Source of the DNA: CBDFHF01 sp965247565
GTDB lineage: Bacteria > Pseudomonadota > Gammaproteobacteria > Methylococcales > Methylomonadaceae
Length of the DNA: 64,000 nucleotides
NCBI GenBank assembly: GCA_965247565.1
Contig: CBDFHF010000003.1
Span: forward strand, 744,001 to 808,000
Reading direction: 5' to 3'
Shown here: positions 1-8,731 of the stretch, piece after piece
Layout: every line of letters begins with the position of its first letter
Position numbering within the stretch: the stretch's first letter is position 1
Notes under the pieces: generated by a model
Told to the model about the DNA's origin: nothing
Seen by the model: the letters and a program-made list of their open reading frames with translations, nothing else
Databases searched by the model: none
Position numbers and translations under genes: made by a program

Positions 1-389
1 CTTGAGTAGAGGTAATCGCCAACAAGAACGCTGGCAGCATTACCCCAGACAGCATTAGCTGATTCTTTGCCACGCCTAAGATCCGATTCATCAACCACAT
101 CATCGTGCAACAAAGTTGCGGTATGGATGAATTCGATAACTGCGGCAAGGATTAAATGATTATCTGTAGCCCCGCCTAGCGCTTTAGCCGCAAGCAATAG
201 CAACATCGGACGCAGGCGCTTACCACCGTTGCCAACTATGTAATGCCCTACCTGATTGATAAGAATTACATCGGAGCTCAATTCATCAATAATAAGCTTA
301 TCAACCGCTTTTGATTCAGATAACGTTAAATTTTTGATTGATTCAAAATCAATAGCTGTTGGAGCTTGTGAAAATGATTGTAAGGTCAT
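1..389 (-). CDS. ispB: Octaprenyl diphosphate synthase, N-terminal part
   Basis: This is the first 129 residues of a trans-prenyltransferase; the rest lies beyond the left edge. The family condenses isopentenyl diphosphate units onto farnesyl diphosphate to make the polyprenyl tail of ubiquinone. Seen in the translation: GGKRLRP at residues 55-61 and the first aspartate-rich motif DDVVD at 96-100 inside LLHDDVVDESDLRRGK, which binds Mg-diphosphate. The ATG at 389 gives a normal IspB N-terminus. The second aspartate-rich motif is outside the window, so the call rests on the N-terminal half, which is very characteristic. Confidence 0.93.
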   Translation of the reverse strand, partial: MTLQSFSQAPTAIDFESIKNLTLSESKAVDKLIIDELSSDVILINQVGHYIVGNGGKRLRPMLLLLAAKALGGATDNHLILAAVIEFIHTATLLHDDVVDESDLRRGKESANAVWGNAASVLVGDYLYS

Positions 390-797
390 TTATGTAATGC
401 TAAACATAGGTTTTTGGGTTGATTATTATAATAATCCTGATTTCAAACAAGACCGCTCGGGCATTATAGCTTAATAGAACATGAACCGCTCGTGCTATTA
501 ACAATCACGGACTTACCAAGCTAAAGCCCAGCTTTTCAGGGTGTTGCGGCTTTAAGGCTAACGGTTTTAGTCACCTTTCAGGGTAAAGTCTATGAAAAAG
601 CTACCCGTAAAACCCGTCATGATATTCGATCTCTATAAAGGTGTTCTGATTTTTTGCATTCTTCACAGTAGTAATTAGCAGAGTATTTGAAATCAGCTAA
701 ATAGTTACTTGATAAATTCTAACTAAAGGGTAGTCTAGGCATTGGCGAGGCGTGATTCTTGCTTCCGCACGATTACTGATAACAAGGTGGGTGAATT
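390..797. other. Intergenic region between ispB and a membrane protein gene
   Basis: This is the divergent spacer between ispB and the gene at 798. It is AT-rich and should carry promoters for both genes. I see no convincing ORF, RNA gene or strong hairpin. The ribosomal protein L21 gene often found beside ispB is absent here. Confidence 0.5.
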
Positions 798-1145
798 ATG
801 AGTAGTAACACAGCAGATAAAATTCAGACCTTAAAAAAAGTCACCGCGGCAGTGTATATCTGCCAAGTGTTAGCTTTTGTTCTTGCCGGTTTACCATTAT
901 TGGTAGGAGTTGCAATTAATTTCATAAAGCGCACAGAAGCCAAAGGCACTTGGTTAGAGTCTCACTTTGATTGGCAAATTAAAACTGTTTGGATAGCGTT
1001 AGCAGGCTTCGCTTTAGCCGGATTGACTTTTGATATGGGGGTTGGCTTTTTTATTTTAATTCCAACTGTACTGTGGCTGGTATATAGGATCGTACTAGGC
1101 TGGAATGCCCTGAATGATAATAAACCGGTTAACGCTATAAAATAA
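798..1145 (+). CDS. Small inner-membrane protein, DUF4870/COG3671-like
   Basis: A 115-residue protein with about three hydrophobic segments (roughly residues 18-42, 62-80 and 80-102) separated by a short polar stretch containing WLESHFDWQIKTVW. This layout and the HFDWQ-type segment resemble the small uncharacterised membrane proteins of COG3671. No enzymatic motif is visible. The ATG is preceded by a good Shine-Dalgarno sequence (AAGGTGGGTGA). It stands alone between ispB and a glutaredoxin-like gene, so context gives no function. Confidence 0.7.
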   Translation: MSSNTADKIQTLKKVTAAVYICQVLAFVLAGLPLLVGVAINFIKRTEAKGTWLESHFDWQIKTVWIALAGFALAGLTFDMGVGFFILIPTVLWLVYRIVLGWNALNDNKPVNAIK

Positions 1146-1280
1146 TACATCTTGCAAATAGCTAACCTCTCTCCCCATGGGGATTAACGTGGCGGTGATC
1201 GATCCCCGCAGAGCGGCCGGGTTGAAGTTTTCCAAGATCTTTCAAACGGGTAACTCCTAGGCAATTAGCATCTACTGTCA

Positions 1281-1625
1281 ATGTCAAAAACCACCTTATT
1301 TTTATTAATTTTTTTGCTAGGCGGCCTTGTACAAAATCAAGGAAAAATAACGGCTTGGCTGCATCCGTTGCCACCACTAGAACCCGGATCATATAAGGTT
1401 GTGCTTTATTCGACCACTTGGTGTGGCTTTTGTGCCAAGACTCGTGATTACTTTGCTAACAATCACATTGATTATCAGGATATAGACGTTGAAGTTACCG
1501 AAGAAGGCCGCAGGGCTTACCAGGAGCTAGGGGCAAATGGAGTGCCAATTGTAATTGTCAATAATGATAAAATTATCAGGGGATATGCACCGGGTGAGAT
1601 TGCCGATGCCTTGACAGCTAAATAG
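1281..1625 (+). CDS. Membrane-anchored glutaredoxin-like protein
   Basis: A 114-residue protein with an N-terminal hydrophobic segment (residues 4-19) followed by a glutaredoxin fold. The redox motif CGFC is at residues 48-51 after VVLYSTTW, and the cis-proline region GVPIVIVN lies around residue 89. The family reduces disulfides or handles glutathione mixed disulfides. The N-terminal anchor suggests that the domain faces the periplasm or is membrane-tethered, which would fit the neighbouring leftward TlpA and DsbD genes. The start at 1281 includes the hydrophobic segment; no later ATG lies before the catalytic motif. Confidence 0.82.
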   Translation: MSKTTLFLLIFLLGGLVQNQGKITAWLHPLPPLEPGSYKVVLYSTTWCGFCAKTRDYFANNHIDYQDIDVEVTEEGRRAYQELGANGVPIVIVNNDKIIRGYAPGEIADALTAK

Positions 1626-1707
1626 AACAACAGATTGGCTTAGGTTAATTTGATTGTCGGATTTCTTATGCCTCAATCTAAGCAGAATCAACGAACAACC
1701 TAAAACT

Positions 1708-2232
1708 TCAATTAGTACTTTTCAACAAGGGCTTGATAACAGTCAAAATTTTCTCAACTGATAACTCCCCATGTTGCCGATGAATAATTTGCCCTTGCGG
1801 GTCAACAATGACGGTAAACGGCAGAACGCCCGCCGCATTGCCTAGCTGTTCAGCCAAACTAATGCCTTGCTCCTGACCTAGTAAATTGGGGTAATTGATT
1901 GGTGTAGTTTTGATGAAATCGGCAACAGCAAAATCATCATCAATGGCAACACCAATAAATTGCAGATTTTGCCCGGTATATTGTTTTTGTAATTTGATAA
2001 ACTCAGGAATTTCTTTCAAACAGGGCGGGCACCAGGTCGCCCAGAAATTGATGACCAAAATTTTGCCACGCCATTCCGATGTACGATGCTGCTGACCTGA
2101 CAGGTCGGACAAGGTAAACTCAGGCAAGGCGCTAACTGCAATTTGCTCAGGGGTTTGACTATAGTGCTTGACAGTTATGCCGCCCGCTAAAGCCACTATG
2201 GCGACAATAAAAAGTATTAAGAACTGTCTCAT
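1708..2232 (-). CDS. TlpA/ResA-type periplasmic thioredoxin
   Basis: A 174-residue thiol-disulfide oxidoreductase. It has an N-terminal membrane anchor or signal (residues 3-20) and an AhpC/TSA-type thioredoxin fold with INFWATWCPPC (active Cys 68 and 71) and a later LPFTVIVDPQG cis-proline region. Proteins of this family are reduced from the cytoplasm through DsbD or CcdA and then reduce specific periplasmic targets such as apocytochrome c. The start codon overlaps the stop of the upstream dsbD gene by 4 bp, so the two are probably translated together and TlpA is a likely DsbD client. Confidence 0.9.
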   Translation of the reverse strand: MRQFLILFIVAIVALAGGITVKHYSQTPEQIAVSALPEFTLSDLSGQQHRTSEWRGKILVINFWATWCPPCLKEIPEFIKLQKQYTGQNLQFIGVAIDDDFAVADFIKTTPINYPNLLGQEQGISLAEQLGNAAGVLPFTVIVDPQGQIIHRQHGELSVEKILTVIKPLLKSTN

Positions 2233-4448
2233 AACTTAACTTGTTGCAACGTTTTAATGAATGTAGCTGCATCTTGATAACCAATAACGCGATGAGCGTT
2301 AAGTTCTTTTTGGTCTGGGCCAAAAAAGATGACACCGGGCGGACCCACTAAATTGAATTTGGCTAACAGCGCCTTATCAGCATCTGAATTTTTGGTGACA
2401 TCCGCTTGCAACAATACGAAGCTTGAAAGCGCCTGTTTAACAGCCGCATCGGTAAACGTATAAGCTGCCATTTCTTTGCAGGAAATACACCAGTCGGCAT
2501 AAAAATCCAGCATAACTTGTTGATGGTTAGTCGTGGCTCTTTGCAGCTCCGCCTCTAAATCAGCTATTGAGCTTACCCTTTTAAATTCGACCTCCTGCAC
2601 GGCTGCTGTCGCATTGCTAAGACCAAATCCATGTAACGGTTTTAGCGGATTGGAATTGCCCAGGCTGAAACCAACCAATAGGATTAATCCGTAAGACAGC
2701 ATCATAATACCGATGCCTTTCCATAACTTGCGCCAGCCGGAACTTTGCTCCGGTAATGGCTCGATGGCATTAAGATAAATCGCTGGTATGACCAACAACA
2801 TCGCCCAGAGCAACATTGTCACTTCGGCGGGTAATATGCGGCTTAGCATCCAAACAGCGACCGCCAACATAATGACGCCAAATACAGAATTGACCGAATT
2901 CAGCCAATCGCCTTTTTGAGGTAATACTTTACCCGCGGAAGCACCCAGTATTAACAACGGCACGCCCATGCCTAAGCCCATCACGAATAACGCGCTGCCG
3001 CCTAAGATAGCATCGCCAGTTTGGCCTATGTAAATTAAAGCGCCTGCCAGCGGCGCGGCAACGCACGGACCGACTATCAATGATGACAACGAACCCATAA
3101 TAGCAGCACCCCAGAACGAACCGTTGCGGTGCTTTTCGCTGGAATTATGTAGTTTGGCTCTAATCGCATCCGGCAATTCCAAATGATAAAAACCAAACAT
3201 CGACAAAGACAGCAACACAAAAATGGCGCTGAATACCACGATAATCCATGGTTGTTGAAAGGTGGTTTGCAAATTGCTGCCGAACAGTGCTGCCAGAACG
3301 CCGAATACAGTATAGGTAACTGCCGAAGCAACTACATAACTCAACGATAATAAGAACCCATGCAAGGTACTTATGTTTTTACCGTGACCGATGATAATTC
3401 CGGATAAAATCGGTACCATTGGAAAAACACAAGGAGTGAGCGACAACAATAAACCAAAACCCAAGAAGGTAAGTAACGTCATTGCCAAGCTGTCGTGCTG
3501 TAAGGAGTTAACGATTTGGTCTTGCTCAGACAACGGAGTGCTAGCCGGTTGATTGGCATTGTTTAACAAAGCGGCTGCCGGAATTTGCAGGCTGACTTCT
3601 TTGCTCATCGGCGGATAGCAGACCCCACGATCTGCGCAGCCTTGGTACTTAGCTTTAAGGGTGATAGTTTTAGCTTGTGTGTTAAGACGTTTGAGCGGCA
3701 CATCAAAACCCAGCTCATCATGAAAAATCTCTACTTTACCAAACGCTTCATCTTCTTTCGGTGTTCCAGTCGGGATATTGTAAGCACCCAGAGCAATCTG
3801 GGTTTCATTAACAAGCTCCAGTTGGGTTTTTTCCTTGTACAAATAATAGCCTGGTGCAATCGCCCAACTCACATGCAACGTATTGGCGTCCTTTACTGAG
3901 GCAAAAAATTCAAAGGCTTGTTCCGGTGGCAGCAGTTCATCTTCAAATAAATTCAATTTCATTGCAGCAGCACTTTTAACTAATTGCGCTAAAGGATCGC
4001 TACTACTAGTTGACGTTGCTGCCGGTAATGTTAGATCGAAATTTGTGTTCTGTGGTGGGTAGCACAAGCCTTTATCTGCACAACCTTGGTAATGCACAGA
4101 GATTTGAAAAGTAGAAATACCATGTGTTGAACTGACTTTAACGGGAATTTTTAGATTATTTCGATAAACAACCATATCGCCAAAATTTTCGTCATGCTTG
4201 GTTTCGCCCTCCGGAAAACTGGGTTTTTCCAGGTTGACCTGGGCAGTTTTAGACTCTGCTTTTATTCTGTCGCGATACAGGTAATAGCCCTCTAAAATAG
4301 TAAAATTGAGTTCAATTTGTTGCGCGTTTAACGCTCTAGCCGATAACTTGAATACCTGATCGGGAGGCAATGGCTCACCAGCCTCAGCCAATATGGGCAA
4401 GCTAAGTAACGATAGTAAAAAAACAACAATTAATGTGAACGATGGCAT
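2229..4448 (-). CDS. dsbD: Thiol:disulfide interchange protein DsbD with duplicated N-terminal domain
   Basis: A 739-residue transmembrane reductant conduit that passes electrons from cytoplasmic thioredoxin to periplasmic proteins. After a signal peptide (about 1-22) come two consecutive DsbD-alpha domains, about residues 24-148 and 165-300. Each starts LPP(D/E)QxF, has G-YYLY, and contains a YQGCAD(K/R)G(L/V)CYPP cysteine pair. The multi-helix beta domain follows, with LTPCVFPMVP and IVGPCVAAPLAG cysteines. A C-terminal thioredoxin gamma domain carries CISC at 654-657. Most DsbD proteins are near 570-600 residues with one alpha domain, so the extra length is explained by the duplication. 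It overlaps cutA upstream and the TlpA gene downstream. Confidence 0.95.
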   Translation of the reverse strand: MPSFTLIVVFLLSLLSLPILAEAGEPLPPDQVFKLSARALNAQQIELNFTILEGYYLYRDRIKAESKTAQVNLEKPSFPEGETKHDENFGDMVVYRNNLKIPVKVSSTHGISTFQISVHYQGCADKGLCYPPQNTNFDLTLPAATSTSSSDPLAQLVKSAAAMKLNLFEDELLPPEQAFEFFASVKDANTLHVSWAIAPGYYLYKEKTQLELVNETQIALGAYNIPTGTPKEDEAFGKVEIFHDELGFDVPLKRLNTQAKTITLKAKYQGCADRGVCYPPMSKEVSLQIPAAALLNNANQPASTPLSEQDQIVNSLQHDSLAMTLLTFLGFGLLLSLTPCVFPMVPILSGIIIGHGKNISTLHGFLLSLSYVVASAVTYTVFGVLAALFGSNLQTTFQQPWIIVVFSAIFVLLSLSMFGFYHLELPDAIRAKLHNSSEKHRNGSFWGAAIMGSLSSLIVGPCVAAPLAGALIYIGQTGDAILGGSALFVMGLGMGVPLLILGASAGKVLPQKGDWLNSVNSVFGVIMLAVAVWMLSRILPAEVTMLLWAMLLVIPAIYLNAIEPLPEQSSGWRKLWKGIGIMMLSYGLILLVGFSLGNSNPLKPLHGFGLSNATAAVQEVEFKRVSSIADLEAELQRATTNHQQVMLDFYADWCISCKEMAAYTFTDAAVKQALSSFVLLQADVTKNSDADKALLAKFNLVGPPGVIFFGPDQKELNAHRVIGYQDAATFIKTLQQVKL

Positions 4449-4756
4449 GTGTCAATCCAGTGGAGGTATTCAGGTAAGCCGCGAGCTATAGAGATAGCAA
4501 TAATCTCAGGGAGTTCATAAGGGTGATGATTTTTTATGCAGGTTTCGATAGCGTCATATTGGTCTTTATTGGCTTTAATCAATAATAGTTGTTCCTGCGC
4601 CGATTCCAGTTGCTCGTTCCAGGTATAAAACGAGGTCACGCCCGGTAACACATTCACACAAGCAGCCAGACGCTGAGTTACCAACAAATTGGCAATTTTT
4701 TCTGATGTGCTTTGATCTGGGCAGGTACAAAGTATGATTTGGTAGTCGGTAGGCAC
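4430..4756 (-). CDS. cutA: CutA1-family divalent cation tolerance protein
   Basis: A 108-residue member of the trimeric CutA1 family, of normal length. Diagnostic stretches are RLAACVNVLPGVTSFYTWN in the first half and HPYELPEI in the second. The family has been linked to copper tolerance and signalling, but its biochemical role is unsettled. Its 3' end overlaps the start of dsbD by 19 bp. The cutA-dsbD order is common in gammaproteobacteria and suggests one leftward transcript cutA-dsbD-tlpA. Confidence 0.93.
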   Translation of the reverse strand: MPTDYQIILCTCPDQSTSEKIANLLVTQRLAACVNVLPGVTSFYTWNEQLESAQEQLLLIKANKDQYDAIETCIKNHHPYELPEIIAISIARGLPEYLHWIDTCHRSH

Positions 4757-4854
4757 AACTTTAATTATTAAATTCGTAACAGAGATATTATCCTAGTATT
4801 TAACGGTTTGTGCCCTTATATTGTGAATTTATCCAGTCGTTTTCGAGTGTTTCA

Positions 4855-5292
4855 ATGAAGATTTTTCAAATCATATTTCTGTTCGTTTTAATCATTCCTT
4901 TTGCAGAAATTTACTTATTGCTGCAAGTGGGCGGTATTATCGGGCCGTTTCCTACCATTTTTCTAGTCGTGTTTACTGCGGTGTTAGGCGCGTGGCTTTT
5001 GCGACAACAGGGTTTCGCTACGTTTCAACGATTTCAAACCAGCTTGGCGCAAGGAGCTATCCCTGCTTATGAAATGATTGAAGGGCCGATAATTTTAGTC
5101 GGCGGCGCTTTACTGCTTACTCCGGGATTCATTACCGATATGTTGGGTTTTGCCTGTTTGATACCTGCCTTACGCAGAAAAATTGCGCAATATGTGATTG
5201 AAAAACATTTGGTTCAGACTTCAGGTGGTTTTAACAAAGCCCAAGCTGCCGATCAGAATGTGTTGGAAGGCGAATTCCGAAAAGAGGACTAG
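4855..5292 (+). CDS. fxsA: FxsA family cytoplasmic membrane protein
   Basis: A 145-residue membrane protein beginning MKIFQIIFLF. It has FAEIYLLLQVGG in the first transmembrane segment, a central FTAVLGAWLLRQQG segment, and the signature GGALLLTPGFITDMLGF. In E. coli FxsA affects phage T7 exclusion by F; its normal role is unknown. I chose the ATG at 4855 rather than an upstream GTG at 4810 because the family starts with this hydrophobic segment. It is transcribed divergently from cutA. Confidence 0.88.
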   Translation: MKIFQIIFLFVLIIPFAEIYLLLQVGGIIGPFPTIFLVVFTAVLGAWLLRQQGFATFQRFQTSLAQGAIPAYEMIEGPIILVGGALLLTPGFITDMLGFACLIPALRRKIAQYVIEKHLVQTSGGFNKAQAADQNVLEGEFRKED

Positions 5293-5386
5293 TTTTCGCA
5301 TCCTTCACCTGTTAATGATAGTTTTTTGAAGCTTCGCTAACTTGGCGATGAATTATTTTTCTAACCTGACTGCATTAGCTCGTCAG

Positions 5387-7615
5387 TTAATATAAATCGA
5401 CCGGATCAACATCCAGCGACCAGCGCACTTTTTTAGCCTGTTTCAGTTTTTCAATTTCTGGGATTAGCTCATCCAGCAGGGTATGCAAGGCCTGCCGTTT
5501 GCTATTTTGCAACAGTAATTGATAGCGGTACAGGTCTGCCCGTCTAGCCATCGGAGCAGATACCGGGCCAAGTATTTGGCTATGTTCAGAATTATGGTGT
5601 TGTGCCAGAGTAGCAACTGCTTGCAAAAATAAACGAGGTTGCTCCGCATTCTCTGCCTGTGCTCTTATTAAAGCTTGGTAACTGAATGGCGGCAGTAATG
5701 CTTCCCGACGCTCTTTCAGAGCAGTTTGGGCAAAGCTGTTATACCCGTCATTGATGAGTGCGGTAAGTAATGGATGATCTGGGTGCCGAGTTTGCATGAT
5801 AACTTTGCCAGGTTTACCGGCGCGTCCAGCCCTACCTGAAACTTGAACGATCATTTGTGCGAGCTTTTCTGCGGCGTGGAAATCAATGCTAAATAGACCA
5901 CTGTCGACATCCAGAATAGCGACTAATGTCACGTTGGCAAAATGATGACCCTTGGCAAGCATCTGCGTACCTAAAATTATATCTACGCCGCCCTGATTGA
6001 TTTGTTCCAGATAGTTTTCTAGCGAACCTTTGCGTTGTGTTGAGTCTCTATCCAGACGCACCAAAGTTTTTCCGGCAAACAGTTCGCTCAATACTTTCTC
6101 AACACGTTCGGTGCCCAGTCCCAGCGGCATTAATTGGCCAGTTTTGCAAGCCGGGCATTGTTGCAGTAGCTGTTGTTCTAGAGTGCAATGGTGGCAACGC
6201 AATTTACCTTCGTCGTAATGGATGACCAAATTGGCGTCACAACGCGGACAGCGAGCAACCCAGCCACAACCATGACAAATTAGCGTAGGCGCAAAACCAC
6301 GTCGATTTAAAAACAATAAAACTTGTTCATTTTTAGCCAGAACATGTTGGATTTCATTAATGAGCGCTTCGGAAAGGCCTTCCTGCATTTTTTTATTGCG
6401 AATATCCAATAGATGTAGCGCCGGAGTGACCGCATCACCAGCACGAACCGGCAAGCTCAAGAGTTGATAACGTTGCTTGGCAACATTATGCAGACTTTCC
6501 AATGACGGGGTCGCTGAACCTAACAATATGGGGATACCTAGCATTTTGGCGCGGACAATAGCAACATCCCTAGCCGAAAATCGAAAGCCCTCCTGTTGTT
6601 TAAAAGAACCATCGTGTTCTTCGTCGAGAATAATCAAACCGGGTTTTTTTAGCGGGGTAAACAAAGCCGATCGAGTACCCAACAAAATAGAGCAACAGCC
6701 TTGCTGCATACTTAACCAAGCGTTTTGACGCTGGGTGTCGGTCAATTTGGAATGGGAGATGTTGATAACAACAGCAAAACGTTGTCTGAAGCGATCCTCA
6801 AGCTGCGGAGTCAGCGTTATTTCTGGTAATAACAGCAAGACCTGCTGACCGCGTTCTAGTACTACGCGAATAATCTGCATATACACTTCAGTTTTACCGC
6901 TGCCGGTAATGCCTTCCAGCAAGAACGTACCAAACTGCCCTAAATTACCGCAAACGGTATCTATCGCCGTTTGCTGGTGTGCGTTACTGATAAATTCGGG
7001 TTGTTTGATTATCGCATCGATATTGATAGCATGAGGATCAGGTTTGACGCGTTGTAGCAATTGTTTTTCAAGTAGATGTTTGGTGGCACCACACCATTTT
7101 TTATCCCACTCCGCCAGATCGTTTTCTGACAAACTGTGCGAATGACTTTGAAATTTAAGCAACAGACTCTTTTGTTTGGGGCTTCTTTTTAGCAGATCCG
7201 GATTGATAGCCCAACCTTCAGCGGTCAATGCAAAGCAGGTTGGCATTTGTTCATTAGCGGCTTTACCCTGCCGCAGTGTGGTCGGAAAAGCACTGCTAAT
7301 GACCTCTCCCAGAGGATGATGATAATAGTCGCTAGCCCAGCGTAGCAATCGCAAATCTTTGCTGGATAACAACGGTTTAGCGTCCAGGATACGTTCGACA
7401 GATTTTAATTTGCTCAACTCAACATCACTGTGTTGAACACATTCGATTAAATAGGCGATTTTTTTAGTTTTACCGAAAGGGATTTCCAAGCGAACGCCGG
7501 GTTTGAGTTGCTCGATGACCGCATCGTCTGGCGCAAGATAATCAAACAGCCGATACACAGGGACGGGGATGGCTACTCTGCAAATCAATGGTTTACAATT
7601 TTGTAACTTAGCCAT
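5387..7615 (-). CDS. priA: Primosomal protein N' (replication restart helicase PriA)
   Basis: A 742-residue superfamily 2 DNA helicase that recognises abandoned forks and reloads the replisome. Visible parts are the N-terminal 3'-DNA-binding domain (about 1-105), the Walker A stretch ITGSGKTEVY, the DEEH box in LIILDEEHDGSF, the helicase motif GSATPSLES, and a zinc-binding insertion with eight cysteines (CHGCGWVARCPRC, then CHHC and CPAC). Motifs V/VI include GTQMLAKGHHF and VSGRAGRAGKPG. Length is typical. It is a single gene transcribed leftward from the DnaA-box-containing spacer at 7616-8003. Confidence 0.97.
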   Translation of the reverse strand: MAKLQNCKPLICRVAIPVPVYRLFDYLAPDDAVIEQLKPGVRLEIPFGKTKKIAYLIECVQHSDVELSKLKSVERILDAKPLLSSKDLRLLRWASDYYHHPLGEVISSAFPTTLRQGKAANEQMPTCFALTAEGWAINPDLLKRSPKQKSLLLKFQSHSHSLSENDLAEWDKKWCGATKHLLEKQLLQRVKPDPHAINIDAIIKQPEFISNAHQQTAIDTVCGNLGQFGTFLLEGITGSGKTEVYMQIIRVVLERGQQVLLLLPEITLTPQLEDRFRQRFAVVINISHSKLTDTQRQNAWLSMQQGCCSILLGTRSALFTPLKKPGLIILDEEHDGSFKQQEGFRFSARDVAIVRAKMLGIPILLGSATPSLESLHNVAKQRYQLLSLPVRAGDAVTPALHLLDIRNKKMQEGLSEALINEIQHVLAKNEQVLLFLNRRGFAPTLICHGCGWVARCPRCDANLVIHYDEGKLRCHHCTLEQQLLQQCPACKTGQLMPLGLGTERVEKVLSELFAGKTLVRLDRDSTQRKGSLENYLEQINQGGVDIILGTQMLAKGHHFANVTLVAILDVDSGLFSIDFHAAEKLAQMIVQVSGRAGRAGKPGKVIMQTRHPDHPLLTALINDGYNSFAQTALKERREALLPPFSYQALIRAQAENAEQPRLFLQAVATLAQHHNSEHSQILGPVSAPMARRADLYRYQLLLQNSKRQALHTLLDELIPEIEKLKQAKKVRWSLDVDPVDLY

Positions 7616-8003
7616 GGAGTTTAAATAAATTTTGATGTTTTATCGCTAAGTCACTAAAGGATATAAACTATTCGAGTTACCCACAAAAGCTGTGGATAAC
7701 TCTGTGGAAAAACAGTTTCTAACAGCGCTTACTATCGGTTTTTATTACAGTTTTGTTACATTGAATATTTTTTGACCAAGCAAACTATAGCCTTTAAAAT
7801 CAATCAGTTATTGAAATAAACTAGCGTGTTGCGCGCTTAAATGAGCGCTTGACTTTAGTGCCTTAAATAAAAACACTATTCTGTGAATAGCCTATTGATA
7901 AAACAATTGTTGTTACAAGCCATATCTAATTTGACGCAGTCAATTTCAATGTAAATTTATCTTGTCTACAATGGATTTAATCATGCATAGAACTACTGTC
8001 ATT
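7616..8003. other. AT-rich spacer upstream of priA and downstream of dsbB
   Basis: No gene is visible in this 388-bp stretch. Close to priA it holds three DnaA-box-like nonamers (described separately), followed by a very AT-rich tract. The rest shows no clear hairpin, repeat or RNA gene. It must hold the priA promoter. Confidence 0.5.
7677..7713. promoter_or_regulatory. Cluster of DnaA-box-like nonamers upstream of priA
   Basis: Position 7691-7699 reads TGTGGATAA, the exact reverse complement of the DnaA box TTATCCACA. At 7677-7685 is TTACCCACA, one mismatch, and at 7703-7711 is TGTGGAAAA, two mismatches on the opposite strand. Three sites within 35 bp beside an AT-rich tract are unlikely by chance. 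They could make priA responsive to DnaA or titrate DnaA. No dnaA, dnaN or gidA lies nearby, so an origin is not supported by context. Confidence 0.5.
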
Positions 8004-8510
8004 CTATTGATTTTCGCAATTCCAAATTTGTAATAAGCTTAAAGATGCCAACATCAAAAACGCCAGCAGCGTCCACGCAGGCATACTAAAACCCAGTAGC
8101 GTCCAGTCAACTTTTGCACAATCGCCGGTGCCGTTAAGCATCAGTTTGACGGTCTCAAACAATGGGAAATTTTGTAGCACATAGTCCAAACCTGGGCCAC
8201 ATTCAGGCACTTGATCGGGAGGCAAATGCTGTATCCAAATATGCCGTACAGATACCGCACCACCGCAAAGGGCAGTGATAGCTCCCAAGACAGCGTAGCG
8301 TTTTATCCCGGTTGTTTGAGGGTTATGGAGTCCAGCACACAGAAAAACCAAGCCAGTTAACAGAATGCCAATGCGTTGCGAAATACATAAGGGACAGGGT
8401 GCCAGCTCTTCAACAAATTGAAAATAAGCTCCCATTGCCAGTAAAAAGCAACAACCGGCAAAACCTAGAAAAAACCAGATTCGCGGATTAAATTTTATTA
8501 AGTCAAACAT
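8004..8510 (-). CDS. dsbB: Disulfide bond formation protein DsbB
   Basis: A 168-residue inner-membrane quinone reductase that reoxidises DsbA. Four transmembrane segments are evident. The first periplasmic loop carries the redox pair in APCPLCISQR (CPLC), and the second has the cysteine pair in VPECGPGLD and GTGDCAKVDW. The conserved arginine after the first pair (QRIG) is present. Length is normal. It is a single leftward gene, so the window holds the oxidising DsbB as well as the reducing DsbD arm. Confidence 0.95.
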   Translation of the reverse strand: MFDLIKFNPRIWFFLGFAGCCFLLAMGAYFQFVEELAPCPLCISQRIGILLTGLVFLCAGLHNPQTTGIKRYAVLGAITALCGGAVSVRHIWIQHLPPDQVPECGPGLDYVLQNFPLFETVKLMLNGTGDCAKVDWTLLGFSMPAWTLLAFLMLASLSLLQIWNCENQ

Positions 8511-8731
8511 GTTTAATGCCCTCTTTTGTCAAGTATTCAGCCCTCAAGTTTATAATAAGCTAGCATGACACGCATAATAGGGCTATTAAGCAATCATCGC
8601 TATGGTTGCACTATAACAGTGCGATAAGGCATCGAAAAAATACACATCGCTCGCCCCTCGAGGTAGCAAAACCTAAGCGAACTCTGGGTTAAAGTAGTTT
8701 TAGTAATAGCTGGAAAGTGTTTTTTGCTTTT

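Noticed and set aside
7616..8003. Chromosomal origin of replication
   Set aside because: DnaA boxes and AT-rich DNA are present, but there is no dnaA, dnaN, gyrB, gidA or rpmH nearby and only three boxes. I kept it as a regulatory cluster.
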